Assembly: GCF_021560175.1 (NCBI RefSeq)
Contig: NZ_CP091110.1
Location: 1,850,001-1,914,000, forward strand
Direction: 5' to 3'
From: Neobacillus drentensis
Lineage (GTDB): Bacteria; Bacillota; Bacilli; Bacillales; Cytobacillaceae
Length of the DNA: 64,000 nt
The position numbers were made by a program, and so were the translations under genes. The notes beneath the pieces were generated by a model that was given only the letters and a program-made list of their open reading frames with translations, made no database searches and was not told the DNA's origin. The first letter of the stretch is position 1, and each line of letters starts with the position of its first letter. This document shows, in pieces, positions 21,688 to 31,431 of this stretch.

Positions 21688-22926
21688 ATGATTAATAAGT
21701 ACACTTGCCAAAACGGAGTAAGAATTGTTCTAGAAAATATCCCTACCGTAAGGTCAGTTGCAATCGGTGTATGGATTGGAACGGGTTCTAGGAATGAGGA
21801 TCCGCAAACAAATGGTATTTCTCATTTCCTTGAACATATGTTCTTTAAAGGAACAACAACAAGATCAGCAAAGGAAATTGCTGAATCATTTGATAGTATT
21901 GGCGGTCAAGTAAATGCCTTTACATCGAAGGAATATACTTGCTACTATGCAAAAGTACTGGATACCCATTCTAAGTTTGCCTTAGATGTATTAGCCGACA
22001 TGTTCTTTAACTCAACTTTTGTCGAAGAAGAGTTAAACAAGGAAAGAAATGTTGTCTTGGAAGAAATCAAAATGTATGAAGATACACCAGATGATATTGT
22101 TCATGATTTGTTGAGCAGGGCAGTATTCGAAGACCATCCGCTTGGATATCCGATCCTTGGGACCGAAGAAACCTTGAATACATTTACAGGTGAGTCATTA
22201 AAGGAATATATTCATCAACGATATACACCTGAAAATGTCGTTATTTCGATTGCCGGAAATGTATCCGAGAGTTTTATAAAGGAAGTTGAAAATTATTTTG
22301 GTTCTTACCAAGGTGATTCAAAGGAAGCACCTGAGAATATCCCTGTTTTTCATTCAAACCGAATTTCCAGAAAGAAAGAAACTGAACAAGCTCACCTCTG
22401 TATTGGTTTTGAAGGCTTGAAGGTTGGACACGAGGATGTTTATAGTTTAATTACCTTAAATAATATATTAGGCGGCAGCATGAGCTCCAGGTTATTTCAA
22501 GAGGTACGTGAACAACGAGGGTTGGCCTATTCTGTATTCTCGTACCATTCAGCCTATTTAGATAGCGGGATTTTGACAGTCTATGGAGGAACCGGGGCTA
22601 AACAGCTGGATCTCTTATTTGAGACAATTCAGGAAACGTTAGAGAAGTTAAAACAAGATGGAATTACCGAAAAGGAACTTACAAATAGCAAAGAACAATT
22701 AAAGGGCAGTTTGATGTTGAGTTTAGAGAGCACCAATAGCCGCATGAGCCGTAATGGAAAAAATGAGCTTCTATTAAAACGCCATCGCTCACTTGATGAA
22801 ATTATCGAGCAGATTGATGCGGTTACGAAAAAGAGTGTCGATGGAATGGCAAGAGACATCTTTACTGACAAATACTCGGTAACTTTAATTAGTCCGAACG
22901 GTGAATTTCCAAATAAATTAGCTTAA
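21688..22926 (+). CDS. mlpA: M16-family zinc peptidase MlpA
   Basis: A 412-residue processing-peptidase-like M16 metalloprotease. The inverted zinc motif HFLEH is intact (His46, Glu49, His50) and the downstream glutamate region NVVLEEIKMYEDTPDD supplies the third ligand; the R/Y substrate pair region (QEVREQRGLAYSVFSYHS) is in the second half. B. subtilis MlpA (YmxG) is near dipicolinate synthesis genes as here. Substrate unknown. AGGAGGAAG precedes the ATG. Two other M16-like genes (ymfF, ymfH) occur 18 kb downstream. Confidence 0.94.
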   Translation: MINKYTCQNGVRIVLENIPTVRSVAIGVWIGTGSRNEDPQTNGISHFLEHMFFKGTTTRSAKEIAESFDSIGGQVNAFTSKEYTCYYAKVLDTHSKFALDVLADMFFNSTFVEEELNKERNVVLEEIKMYEDTPDDIVHDLLSRAVFEDHPLGYPILGTEETLNTFTGESLKEYIHQRYTPENVVISIAGNVSESFIKEVENYFGSYQGDSKEAPENIPVFHSNRISRKKETEQAHLCIGFEGLKVGHEDVYSLITLNNILGGSMSSRLFQEVREQRGLAYSVFSYHSAYLDSGILTVYGGTGAKQLDLLFETIQETLEKLKQDGITEKELTNSKEQLKGSLMLSLESTNSRMSRNGKNELLLKRHRSLDEIIEQIDAVTKKSVDGMARDIFTDKYSVTLISPNGEFPNKLA

Positions 22927-22932
22927 ACAAAC

Positions 22933-22965
22933 GAGGTATCCCGGTTTTAGTGGATACCTCTTTTT
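22933..22965 (+). terminator. terminator after mlpA
   Basis: GAGGTATCC and GGATACCTC form a perfect 9-bp stem followed by TTTTT. Confidence 0.9.
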
Positions 22966-23094
22966 CTGTCGTGTTAGTTCAAATTCCTAGCAGCATGGAA
23001 CTTGCTTGCTAAACGTGCGAATCCGCTTTTCTTATTCTAAAATTTGTCCTTCCTTTATACACTAATAGAAAAAGTGTTGGTGGGGGGCAGGGCT

Positions 23095-23343
23095 ATGAGG
23101 TTAAGTGAATTAAGCGGGAAAGAAATTGTCGATGTAAAAAAGGCAGAGCGTCTTGGGGTACTAGGACAAACAGATTTAGAAATAAATGAAAACACAGGTC
23201 AGATTCAAGCACTGCTAATTCCTTCCCTAAAATGGTTTGGTTTTCGTAAACAAGGGGAGGAAGTCAGGGTGCCATGGCATCATATAAAAAAAATAGGTTC
23301 CGATATGATTATCATTGATGTTCCAGGAGAAGATAGTCGCTAG
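23095..23343 (+). CDS. ymxH: YlmC/YmxH-family PRC-barrel protein
   Basis: An 82-residue PRC-barrel protein of the family annotated as YlmC/YmxH sporulation proteins: MRLSELSGKEIVDVKKAERLG, then the DLEINENTGQIQALLIPS strand and VPWHHIKKIGSDMIIID. Function unknown; the PRC barrel suggests binding of protein or RNA. ATG at 23095 is chosen for the G-rich ribosome site about eight bases before it; the open frame begins 51 bases earlier without a better start. Flanked by terminators on both sides, so monocistronic. Confidence 0.88.
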   Translation: MRLSELSGKEIVDVKKAERLGVLGQTDLEINENTGQIQALLIPSLKWFGFRKQGEEVRVPWHHIKKIGSDMIIIDVPGEDSR

Positions 23344-23350
23344 GAAAGAA

Positions 23351-23387
23351 GCCCAAGCAAAATAAACGTTGCTTGGGCTTTTTTTAT
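23351..23387 (+). terminator. terminator after ymxH
   Basis: GCCCAAGCAA and TTGCTTGGGC form a perfect 10-bp stem followed by TTTTTTT. Confidence 0.92.
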
Positions 23388-23405
23388 TTCCTTTCATGGA
23401 AAACT

Positions 23406-23434
23406 CACCGAATCAAGCAATCTTACATAAGATG
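23406..23434 (+). promoter_or_regulatory. candidate sigma-K promoter for dpaAB
   Basis: CACC (23406-23409), 16 bases, then CATAAGATG (23426-23434) resembles the mother-cell sigma-K pattern (AC at -35, CATAnnnTA at -10). In B. subtilis spoVF (dpaAB) is expressed late in the mother cell under sigma-K, so position and pattern agree. Confidence 0.4.
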
Positions 23435-23499
23435 TTGAAGTGATAACAGTAAAAGGAATTCTAAGTTGGATTTTTAAAAAAAAGAAGGTGAATGTTTTC

Positions 23500-24402
23500 A
23501 TGCTGACAGGGATGCAGATAGCCGTAATGGGCGGTGATGCCAGACAGCTGGAAATCATCCGTAGGTTAACTGAATTAGACGCGAGATTATCGCTTATTGG
23601 ATTTGAACAGCTTGATCACGCCTTTACCGGTGCCGTCAAAGAAAAGGTCGATGAAGTTGATTTTTCCAATATGGATGCCCTGATTCTGCCAGTGCCTGGA
23701 ACAAATTTAGAAGGACAGGTAGAAACCATCTTTTCAAACGAAAAGGTGATTTTAACAGGTGATATTTTAAGCAAAACACCCGAACATTGCACCGTATATT
23801 CAGGCATCACCAACTCTTATTTAAATGAAATAACAAAAGAGGCAAAACGGCCCTTGATTCAATTATTTGAACGGGATGATGTTGCCATTTACAATTCGAT
23901 CCCGACTGTCGAAGGAACCATTATGATGGCCATTCAGCATACAGACTTTACGATTCATGGATCGAATGTGACCGTACTAGGTTTAGGCAGGGTGGGGATG
24001 AGTGTAGCAAGAACTTTTGCAGCTCTTGGAGCAAAGGTAAAGGTTGGGGCAAGAAAAAGCGAGCACCTGGCAAGGATTACAGAAATGGGTCTAACTCCAT
24101 TCCACTTAAGTGAATTGGTGAATGAAGTAAAAGATACCGATATTTTAATTAATACGGCACCACATCTAATTGTTACAGCCATGGTCATCTCCAAACTCCC
24201 TGCCCATACCCTCATTATCGACCTGGCCTCCAAGCCTGGCGGTACGGATTTCAGATATGCAGAAAAAAGAGGGATAAAAGCACTGCTCGCTCCCGGATTA
24301 CCAGGAATTGTAGCGCCTAAAACAGCAGGTCAAATACTTGCCAATATCCTAGCCCAACTGCTTCAAGAGGATGTAGGAAAGCGAAAGGGGAAAGTGAAAT
24401 GA
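23500..24402 (+). CDS. dpaA: dipicolinate synthase subunit A
   Basis: Makes dipicolinic acid from the DapA product in the mother cell; the acid is exported into the forespore and gives heat resistance. The 300 residues start MLTGMQIAVMGGDARQLEIIRRL, contain the Rossmann segment VLGLGRVGMSVARTFAALGAKVKVGAR and end with LLAPGLPGIVAPKTAGQILAN. The start at 23500 is chosen over an upstream in-frame one because of GAAGGTG nine bases before it and family agreement. The stop overlaps dpaB by four bases. Confidence 0.96.
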   Translation: MLTGMQIAVMGGDARQLEIIRRLTELDARLSLIGFEQLDHAFTGAVKEKVDEVDFSNMDALILPVPGTNLEGQVETIFSNEKVILTGDILSKTPEHCTVYSGITNSYLNEITKEAKRPLIQLFERDDVAIYNSIPTVEGTIMMAIQHTDFTIHGSNVTVLGLGRVGMSVARTFAALGAKVKVGARKSEHLARITEMGLTPFHLSELVNEVKDTDILINTAPHLIVTAMVISKLPAHTLIIDLASKPGGTDFRYAEKRGIKALLAPGLPGIVAPKTAGQILANILAQLLQEDVGKRKGKVK

Positions 24403-24998
24403 GTTTAAAAGGTAAAAGAATTGGCTTCGGTCTTACAGGCTCACATTGTACGTATGATGCTGTATTCCCGGAAATAGAAAAACTCGTTCAAGCCGGTGCG
24501 GAGGTAATGCCAGTTGTAACCTTTACAGTTAAAAATACAGATACACGTTTTGGCAAAGGGGAAGATTGGATTCAAAGAATTGAAGACTTAACTGGAAATA
24601 AGGTCATTGACTCGATTGTAAAAGCAGAGCCGTTAGGTCCTAAAATTCCTCTAGATTGCATGGTCATTGCACCCTTAACAGGTGTTTCGATGAGTAAGTT
24701 TGCAAATGCTATGAATGATAGTCCGGTATTAATGGCTGCTAAGGCGACACTAAGGAATTTAAAACCCGTTGTCCTTGGAATTTCAACGAATGATGCTCTA
24801 GGGTTAAATGGTATCAACCTCATGAGACTAATGGCCACTAAAAATATTTATTTTATTCCATATGGTCAAGACGATCCAGACAAAAAGCCAAATTCAATGG
24901 TTGCTAGAATGACGCTGCTAACGCAAACAGTCGAAGCTGCACTTGAAGGGAAACAACTCCAGCCAGTTTTAGTGGAGAGATATAAGGATTCAGACTAA
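24399..24998 (+). CDS. dpaB: dipicolinate synthase subunit B
   Basis: Flavoprotein-like (HFCD family) partner of DpaA, 199 residues. Family features are GFGLTGSHCTYDAVFPEIEKLV at the N-terminus and APLTGVSMSKFANAMNDSP in the middle, with SMVARMTLL near the C-terminus. Both subunits are required for activity. Its ATG overlaps the dpaA stop (ATGA). Confidence 0.96.
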   Translation: MSLKGKRIGFGLTGSHCTYDAVFPEIEKLVQAGAEVMPVVTFTVKNTDTRFGKGEDWIQRIEDLTGNKVIDSIVKAEPLGPKIPLDCMVIAPLTGVSMSKFANAMNDSPVLMAAKATLRNLKPVVLGISTNDALGLNGINLMRLMATKNIYFIPYGQDDPDKKPNSMVARMTLLTQTVEAALEGKQLQPVLVERYKDSD

Positions 24999-25064
24999 AT
25001 TTCCCCCACTTTCGCTAAAAAAGGTTATTTCTTAATAAGAATATGTTAAAATAAATTAATCTTT

Positions 25065-25091
25065 CATCAGAAGGGTCAACCCCTTCTGATG
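25065..25091 (+). other. perfect hairpin in the asd leader
   Basis: CATCAGAAGGG, loop TCAAC, CCCTTCTGATG: an 11-bp perfect stem without a following T-run. It lies 55 bases before asd and just after a weak TAAAAT -10-like box (25047-25052), so it would sit near the 5' end of the transcript. It could stabilise the mRNA or be a regulatory site. Confidence 0.4.
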
Positions 25092-25145
25092 TAAATTTAA
25101 GAATAACCACTAATGTTCAGTGCAGGTTTGAAAGGGGAACTAGAA

Positions 25146-26195
25146 ATGAGTCAGCAAAAAGGTTTTCACGTTGCAGTGGTAGGAGCAACAGGAGCGGTTG
25201 GACAACAAATGATCCAAACACTAGTGAAAGAGAATTTTCCTATTAGCAAACTTACCCTACTATCATCGGCCCGCTCGGCTGGAAAAGTAGTCGAAGTAAA
25301 TGGACAGGAAATTACCATTCAAGAAGCAAAGCCTGAAAGCTTTGAAGGTGTTGATATTGCGTTATTTAGTGCAGGCGGTAATGTGTCTAAGGAACTGGCT
25401 CCAGAAGCGGTTAAACGTGGTGCCATCGTCGTGGACAACACTAGTGCATTCAGAATGGATACAGATAAGCCATTAGTTGTACCTGAAGTAAACGAAGCAG
25501 ATTTACATGAACACACGGGCATTATTGCCAACCCAAACTGCTCTACGATTCAGATGGTTGTTGCGTTAGAACCAATCCGTCAAAAATTCGGCTTGAAAAA
25601 AGTCATCGTATCCACCTATCAAGCAGTTTCTGGTGCAGGTGCTGTTGCTGTTGAAGAATTAATGGAGCAAACTAAATCGATTTTAGCGGGAGAAACAGTC
25701 GAACCTAAAATTTTACCGGTGAAAGCTGACAACAATCATTATCAAATTGCATTTAACGCAATTCCACAAATAGATAAATTTCAAGAAAATGGCTACACAT
25801 TTGAAGAAATGAAAATGATTAATGAAACGAAAAAAATCATGCATCTTCCTGATTTACAAGTTTCTGCAACATGTGTAAGACTTCCTGTTGCGGTGGGACA
25901 CTCAGAATCAGTTTATTTTGAAGTGGAAACAGATGGTGTCAGTGCTCAGGAAATCAAGGCTTTATTAAAGGATGCTCCTGGAGTTGTTTTACAGGATGAC
26001 CCAGAAAATCAACTATATCCAATGCCTGCACATTGCGTAGGAAAGAATGATGTGTTCGTAGGACGTATTAGAAAAGACATTGATGAAGACCGCGGCTTCC
26101 ATATGTGGGTGGTTTCAGATAACTTACTTAAAGGAGCAGCTTGGAATTCAGTTCAAATTGCTGAAAAGTTAGTAGAATTAGGTCTAGTTAAATAA
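25146..26195 (+). CDS. asd: aspartate-semialdehyde dehydrogenase
   Basis: Reduces aspartyl phosphate to aspartate semialdehyde for lysine, diaminopimelate, threonine and methionine. The 349 residues contain the NADP motif [10 protein letters not shown] (13-22) and the active-site NPNCSTIQM with Cys132; [15 protein letters not shown] is the later catalytic-His region. ATG at 25146 has AAAGGGGA eight bases upstream. It starts the asd-dapG-dapA operon, which with dpaAB covers the route from aspartyl phosphate to dipicolinate. Confidence 0.96.
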   Translation: MSQQKGFHVAVVGATGAVGQQMIQTLVKENFPISKLTLLSSARSAGKVVEVNGQEITIQEAKPESFEGVDIALFSAGGNVSKELAPEAVKRGAIVVDNTSAFRMDTDKPLVVPEVNEADLHEHTGIIANPNCSTIQMVVALEPIRQKFGLKKVIVSTYQAVSGAGAVAVEELMEQTKSILAGETVEPKILPVKADNNHYQIAFNAIPQIDKFQENGYTFEEMKMINETKKIMHLPDLQVSATCVRLPVAVGHSESVYFEVETDGVSAQEIKALLKDAPGVVLQDDPENQLYPMPAHCVGKNDVFVGRIRKDIDEDRGFHMWVVSDNLLKGAAWNSVQIAEKLVELGLVK

Positions 26196-26227
26196 GGCTA
26201 CATCATAAAGGCAGGGTTTGGTGTTAA

Positions 26228-27463
26228 ATGAAAATAATTGTTCAAAAATTTGGCGGGACATCTGTAAAAGATGACGAAAGCAGAAAACATGCCCAAGGCC
26301 ATATTGAAAAAGCATTAAGTGAAGGCTACAAAGTGGTTGTAGTGGTTTCTGCTATGGGTAGAAAAGGCGACCCGTATGCAACTGATACACTTTTATCCTT
26401 AATTGGCGGTAATCTTAGTAAAATATCCAAACGGGAACATGATCTCCTTTTATCCTGCGGTGAGGCTATCTCGAGTATTGTCTTTACCAATATGTTACTA
26501 GAGAGAGGAATCAACGCCACAGCCCTAACTGGAGCACAAGCAGGCTTCCGTACTAATAATGATCATACCAATGCAAAAATCATCGAGATGAAATGTGACA
26601 GAATTCTAAGGGAATTAGAGACGAATGATGTTGTCGTTGTGGCAGGGTTTCAAGGAGCAGCCAAAAATGGGGATGTAACCACGATTGGACGCGGCGGCAG
26701 TGATACATCAGCTGCTGCTTTAGGTGCCGCCTTGAACGCTGAATGGATTGATATCTTTACAGATGTAGAAGGGATTATGACGGCCGATCCGCGTATTGCT
26801 GAAAACGCACGGCCACTTTCTGTTGTTACCTATACAGAGGTATGTAACCTAGCCTATCAGGGTGCAAAGGTCATTCATCCTAGAGCGGTTGAGATTGCCA
26901 TGCAGGCAAAAGTGCCGATTCGAATTCGCTCCACTTATTCTGATTCACTTGGAACATTGGTCACGTCCGTTAATAAAGAAAATCGCGGCAGTGATATAAA
27001 AGAACGAACAGTTACTGGGATCGCTCACGTATCTAATGTGACACAAATAAAGGTCTTTGCTAAAAAAGATCAATATAATCTTCAGGCAGAAGTATTTAAA
27101 GCGATGGCAAATGAAAAAATCAGTGTTGATTTTATCAATATTTCTCCGAACGGAGTTGTCTATACGGTAACAGATGAAATGACCGATCGAGCGATTCAGG
27201 TCCTAGAAGAATTAGGTCATGAACCGGTAGTCGAGCGCCATTGTGCAAAGGTTTCCGTTGTAGGTGCAGGTATCGCAGGAGTACCAGGAATTACCTTTAA
27301 AATCGTAACCGCCTTATCAAATTATGGAATTCGTATTTTACAATCAGCAGACAGCCATACAACTATTTGGGTACTGGTTAAACAAGAGGACTTAGTTAAA
27401 TCCGTCAATTCCTTGCACGATGCCTTTCAATTAGAGGAAGAAACAGTCGAGTATGATTTCTAG
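26228..27463 (+). CDS. dapG: aspartokinase I
   Basis: Phosphorylates aspartate at the head of the diaminopimelate/lysine pathway. The 411 residues begin with the kinase motif KFGGTSV, contain TIGRGGSDTSAAALG (about 155-170) and FTDVEGIMTADPR, and end in two ACT domains typical of allosteric control. In B. subtilis this isozyme (DapG) is the diaminopimelate-inhibited one, co-transcribed with asd and dapA as here; I infer the same isozyme from context. Confidence 0.95.
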   Translation: MKIIVQKFGGTSVKDDESRKHAQGHIEKALSEGYKVVVVVSAMGRKGDPYATDTLLSLIGGNLSKISKREHDLLLSCGEAISSIVFTNMLLERGINATALTGAQAGFRTNNDHTNAKIIEMKCDRILRELETNDVVVVAGFQGAAKNGDVTTIGRGGSDTSAAALGAALNAEWIDIFTDVEGIMTADPRIAENARPLSVVTYTEVCNLAYQGAKVIHPRAVEIAMQAKVPIRIRSTYSDSLGTLVTSVNKENRGSDIKERTVTGIAHVSNVTQIKVFAKKDQYNLQAEVFKAMANEKISVDFINISPNGVVYTVTDEMTDRAIQVLEELGHEPVVERHCAKVSVVGAGIAGVPGITFKIVTALSNYGIRILQSADSHTTIWVLVKQEDLVKSVNSLHDAFQLEEETVEYDF

Positions 27464-27546
27464 GGCTATGGAGAAGAAAGAACGTTTTTAATGAATGCTG
27501 CTTTTTGCAGCGGATAAGTTCCGATTGTATTGAAAGGAGTACTAAA

Positions 27547-28419
27547 ATGGTTCATTTCGGGCGAGTATCAACAGCAATGGTAACCCCTTTTGATAAAAAT
27601 GGGCATATTGACTTTGGAAAAACCACTCAATTGGTTAATTATTTAATTGATAATGGCACTGATTCCCTTGTGATTGCGGGAACAACGGGAGAATCCCCTA
27701 CGCTTTCCAAAGAAGAAAAGCTGGCTCTATTTGATCATGTTGTTAAAGTTGTAAAAAAACGTATTCCAGTCATTGCTGGAACGGGGAGTAATAATACGTA
27801 CGCCTCGGTTGAATTAACCAAAAAGGCTGAGCAGCTTGGTGTTGATGCCATCATGGCAGTTGGTCCTTATTATAATAAACCAAACCAAGAAGGTTTGTAC
27901 CAGCATTTTAAAGCCATTGCAGAAGCCACACCCCTGCCGATGATGGTTTATAACATTCCGGGGAGATCATCCGTTACAATTCAGCCGCAGACGGTGATCC
28001 GTCTTTCTAAAATTCCAAATATCGTAGCGGTAAAGGAAGCTAGCGGAGACTTAAACGCAATGACACATATTATTGCAAATACGGCAGATGACTTTGTCCT
28101 CTATAGTGGGGATGATAGTTTAACTATCCCAGTTCTATCAATTGGTGGTGCAGGGGTTATTTCTGTGGCATCACATGTGATTGGAAATGAATTACAAGAA
28201 ATGGTCAAGGCATTTTTTGATGGAGAACAGGCTAAAGCTGCTAAATTACATCAACACCTGCTGCCACTCATGCAAGGGCTTTTTGCAGCACCAAGCCCTG
28301 GGCCGGTTAAAACAGCCTTACAGATCAAGGGGTTGGATGTAGGATCAGTCAGGCTTCCGCTTGTTGGTCTAACAGGGGAAGAACGTGCTGCACTCATATC
28401 GCTTCTTAAAAGTATATAA
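27547..28419 (+). CDS. dapA: 4-hydroxy-tetrahydrodipicolinate synthase
   Basis: Condenses pyruvate and aspartate semialdehyde. The 290 residues have GTTGESPTLS (Thr46/Thr47), the active-site Tyr135 in MVYNIPGRS and the Schiff-base Lys163 in VAVKEASGD. AAAGGAG at 27533-27539 supports the ATG at 27547; the open frame runs further upstream but includes the intergenic region. Its product is used for cell wall diaminopimelate and, in the mother cell, for DpaAB. Confidence 0.97.
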   Translation: MVHFGRVSTAMVTPFDKNGHIDFGKTTQLVNYLIDNGTDSLVIAGTTGESPTLSKEEKLALFDHVVKVVKKRIPVIAGTGSNNTYASVELTKKAEQLGVDAIMAVGPYYNKPNQEGLYQHFKAIAEATPLPMMVYNIPGRSSVTIQPQTVIRLSKIPNIVAVKEASGDLNAMTHIIANTADDFVLYSGDDSLTIPVLSIGGAGVISVASHVIGNELQEMVKAFFDGEQAKAAKLHQHLLPLMQGLFAAPSPGPVKTALQIKGLDVGSVRLPLVGLTGEERAALISLLKSI

Positions 28420-28424
28420 ATGAC

Positions 28425-28468
28425 AAGAGGGCTAATCGAATGTTCTGTTCGGTTAGCTCTTTTTTTAA
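28425..28468 (+). terminator. terminator after dapA
   Basis: AGAGGGCTAATCGAA pairs imperfectly with TTCGGTTAGCTCT and is followed by TTTTTT. Confidence 0.75.
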
Positions 28469-28504
28469 AAAAACGCCATATTACTGTAAAAAAATGATTA
28501 TTGG

Positions 28505-28534
28505 TTGTAAAGGTTTTCAGGTATCAAGTATAAT
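28505..28534 (+). promoter_or_regulatory. promoter candidate for rnjB
   Basis: TTGTAA (28505-28510), an 18-base spacer and a perfect TATAAT (28529-28534), 128 bases upstream of rnjB and after the dapA terminator. Confidence 0.5.
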
Positions 28535-28661
28535 AATCATAACTGATCTTGGGTCGGCGATTAAAAGTGAACAATCATACTTAGCTTATTGCTCATTCAT
28601 GGTTGCTTTGCTGGACTTTATGTAAGTATCTATTTATTGTCAGCATAGGAGGAAACGGAAA

Positions 28662-30329
28662 TTGGTAAAGAAAAAGAATACATCCATTAAGTTGATTACA
28701 CTTGGTGGTATTGGAGAAATCGGAAAAAATATGTATCTTGTTGAGGTGGACAAGGACATATTTATTATTGATGCTGGCTTAATGTTCCCCGAGGAAGAAA
28801 TGCTGGGTATCGATATGGTCATTCCTGATATTACATACGTAAGAGAAAATAAGGAACGGGTGAAGGCCATTTTTTTAACACATGGTCATGAAGACCATAT
28901 TGGTGCGCTGTCTTACGTACTCGCACAAGTTGATGTCCCTGTTTATGGAACGAAACTTACCCTTGCACTAGCAAATGCAAAGCTAAGGGAACAAGAATTT
29001 ACTGGTACAGCTAATTTTATCGAAGTGGATTCAGACACGACGCTGGAATTAGATACGGTACAGGCAAGTTTTTTTAGAACGAATCATAGTATTCCGGACT
29101 CTGTTGGCGTTTGCATTCATACATCCGAAGGAATTATTGTTTATACAGGTGATTTTAAATTTGACCAGGGGGCAACAAAGCTTTATAAAGCTGAGGTCGG
29201 CAAGATGGCTGCCATTGGAGATCAAGGAGTATTGTGTTTACTATCTGATAGTACAGAGGCTGAAGTCCCTGGATACACCACTTCGGAAACCAAGGTTGAA
29301 CAAGAAATGTCTAACGCCTTTTATAATGCCCCAGGCCGAATTATTGCCGCTTGCTTTGCATCTGATATCAATCGGATCCAGCATATTTTTAATGCGGCAA
29401 GTGAAAATGGCCGTAAAGTTACGGTTGTTGGAAAGAGTCTTGAACAAATTTATCATATCGCACTCGATTTAGGTTATTTAGAAGTGGATGAGGATCTGAT
29501 TATCCCTGTTAGTGAAATTAAAAACTACCAGGACCGTGAAATTGTCGTTTTAATGACAGGCAGCCAAGGTGAACCGATTGAGGCATTACAGAAAATGGCC
29601 AAGCAATCACATAAACTTTTAAACATCCAACAGGGTGATACAGTCTTAATTGCCGCCTCACCTCTAAAGGGAAGTGAAGTCTTTTTATTTAAAACGATTG
29701 ATATGCTTTTTAGAGCGGGTGCTAATGTGATTTCTGGCAAACGGGCCCTTCATGTATCTAGTCACGGCAGCCAGGAAGAATTAAAATTCATGATTAATTT
29801 AATGAAACCGAAATTTTTCATTCCTGTCCATGGTGAATATAAGATGCTCAAAGCACACAGGAAAGTGGCATTGGAATGTGGACTTACCGATCAACAAATC
29901 GTCATACCTGACCGCGGTGATGTGGTCGAATGGAAGGAAGGCAGCATTGGTATTACCGGTAAAGTCCCATCAGGAAATGTTTTAATTGATGGGATTGGTG
30001 TAGGTGACGTGGGCAATATTGTGTTACGTGATCGAAAGCTTTTATCTCAAGACGGTATACTGATTGTTGTTGTCACGTTGACAAAGCAGGAAAAGAAGAT
30101 TGCGGCAGGACCTGAAATTATTTCAAGGGGCTTTGTTTATGTACGTGAGTCAGAAAAGTTAATGGATGATTCTACAAAATTAGTCCGTGATATCGTAGAG
30201 AGAAATACAGCCAAAGGTACGTTTGAATGGGCGAGCTTAAAACAGGAAATAAGAGATGATTTGAATCGATCCTTATATGAAAAAACAAAGAGAAGACCAA
30301 TGATACTTCCAATCATTATGGAAGTGTAA
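28662..30329 (+). CDS. rnjB: ribonuclease J2
   Basis: Beta-CASP metallo-beta-lactamase ribonuclease that pairs with RNase J1 in mRNA decay and rRNA maturation. The 555 residues include the metal motif HGHEDHIG (His74, His76, Asp78, His79), the beta-CASP region with SDSTEAEVPGYT and VHVSSHGSQEE-type motif near residue 365, and the C-terminal domain ending RRPMILPIIMEV. Position after dapA marks it as J2 (YmfA) rather than J1. B. subtilis J2, as I remember it, has a degenerate metal motif; this one is intact. TTG start with TAGGAGGA eight bases upstream. Confidence 0.93.
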   Translation: MVKKKNTSIKLITLGGIGEIGKNMYLVEVDKDIFIIDAGLMFPEEEMLGIDMVIPDITYVRENKERVKAIFLTHGHEDHIGALSYVLAQVDVPVYGTKLTLALANAKLREQEFTGTANFIEVDSDTTLELDTVQASFFRTNHSIPDSVGVCIHTSEGIIVYTGDFKFDQGATKLYKAEVGKMAAIGDQGVLCLLSDSTEAEVPGYTTSETKVEQEMSNAFYNAPGRIIAACFASDINRIQHIFNAASENGRKVTVVGKSLEQIYHIALDLGYLEVDEDLIIPVSEIKNYQDREIVVLMTGSQGEPIEALQKMAKQSHKLLNIQQGDTVLIAASPLKGSEVFLFKTIDMLFRAGANVISGKRALHVSSHGSQEELKFMINLMKPKFFIPVHGEYKMLKAHRKVALECGLTDQQIVIPDRGDVVEWKEGSIGITGKVPSGNVLIDGIGVGDVGNIVLRDRKLLSQDGILIVVVTLTKQEKKIAAGPEIISRGFVYVRESEKLMDDSTKLVRDIVERNTAKGTFEWASLKQEIRDDLNRSLYEKTKRRPMILPIIMEV

Positions 30330-30332
30330 TAT

Positions 30333-30366
30333 AAAAAGGCACTGGTGAATAAGCCAGTGCCTTTTT
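30333..30366 (+). terminator. terminator after rnjB
   Basis: AAAAAGGCACTGG pairs perfectly with CCAGTGCCTTTTT (13 bp). The symmetric A/T tails make it potentially bidirectional. Confidence 0.92.
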
Positions 30367-30435
30367 ATATTTAAAGCATGAAATTGTCTCTCGAGTAAAT
30401 ACTAAACATATATCATGCTTGGAGGGAGTAGTAGA

Positions 30436-31188
30436 ATGAATAACGATTATCAAAATAATGACACCGGCAGACAAGAAGGACAAGAGCCTCAAAAAGAGGA
30501 AAAGTCTTCTCCATTATTAGAAAAAATACAACAATTGGGACAAACAAATGTGCCGCAGCTCTCAGCCGATTCTAGTATACATTGTTTAACCATAATAGGC
30601 CAAATAGAGGGACATCTTGCCTTACCGCCACAAAATAAAACAACCAAATATGAGCATTTACTTCCACAGTTAGTCGCTATTGAACAAAACCCGAAAATTG
30701 AAGGGGTCCTGATTATTCTGAATACGGTTGGCGGTGATGTAGAAGCCGGCCTAGCTATTTCAGAGATGATTGCCTCCCTATCAAAACCAACTGTTTCAAT
30801 TGTTTTAGGGGGAGGACATTCCATCGGGGTGCCAATTGCTGTTTCGTGTGATTATTCATATATTGCCGAAACTGCTACAATGACCATACATCCTATTCGC
30901 CTGACTGGACTCGTGATTGGAGTTCCTGCAACCTTTGAATATTTAGACAAAATGCAAGAGCGGGTTGTTAATTTTGTGACGGGACATTCGAAAATTAAAG
31001 AAGAAACCTTTAAAGATTTAATGTTTGCGAAAGGTAATTTAACGAGAGATATTGGGACAAATGTCATTGGTATTGATGCGGTTAAATACGGATTAATTGA
31101 TGAAGTAGGCGGTCTAGGACCCGCGATGAAGAAATTAAATGAAATGATTGAACTCCGAAAAGGGGAAAATGAGGGGCTGATTCAATGA
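30436..31188 (+). CDS. tepA: ClpP-fold protease TepA
   Basis: A 250-residue ClpP-like serine protease. In B. subtilis TepA was described as translocation-enhancing and later as a germination-associated protease acting on small acid-soluble spore proteins. The catalytic serine lies in [11 protein letters not shown], the histidine in [10 protein letters not shown], and the oxyanion-loop region is [16 protein letters not shown]. The N-terminal 35 residues are hydrophilic and charged. GGAGGGA is eight bases before the ATG. The stop overlaps ylzJ by four bases. Confidence 0.92.
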   Translation: MNNDYQNNDTGRQEGQEPQKEEKSSPLLEKIQQLGQTNVPQLSADSSIHCLTIIGQIEGHLALPPQNKTTKYEHLLPQLVAIEQNPKIEGVLIILNTVGGDVEAGLAISEMIASLSKPTVSIVLGGGHSIGVPIAVSCDYSYIAETATMTIHPIRLTGLVIGVPATFEYLDKMQERVVNFVTGHSKIKEETFKDLMFAKGNLTRDIGTNVIGIDAVKYGLIDEVGGLGPAMKKLNEMIELRKGENEGLIQ

Positions 31189-31421
31189 TTTTATATACGA
31201 TGATGCCAAGTGAACTGATCTTTCCAGCCGAACAAGTGGAACAGAGCAAACAAAAACTGATAACTTATCAGGGTGTCTCCATGCTGGTAGAGCAAACAGA
31301 CTCCGAGTATGTCGAAGTGGTCCGTATTTTAAGCAGCGACCCGCAACATTATTTAAATCAGCAGCTTTGCCCGGGTGCAAAAATTTCTTTTGCTAACCTT
31401 GGAGGTTTATCGGCATTGTAA
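31185..31421 (+). CDS. ylzJ: YlzJ-like small protein
   Basis: A 78-residue protein matching the YlzJ family by position and by the start [14 protein letters not shown]. It has no membrane segment or catalytic motif that I can see. ATG overlaps the tepA stop, so it is translated with TepA and may act with it. Function unknown. Confidence 0.85.
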   Translation: MILYTMMPSELIFPAEQVEQSKQKLITYQGVSMLVEQTDSEYVEVVRILSSDPQHYLNQQLCPGAKISFANLGGLSAL

Positions 31422-31431
31422 TAGTAGAATA

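Noticed and set aside
28440..28625. 61-codon open frame between dapA and rnjB
   Set aside because: It begins inside the dapA terminator and covers the rnjB promoter; no ribosome site.
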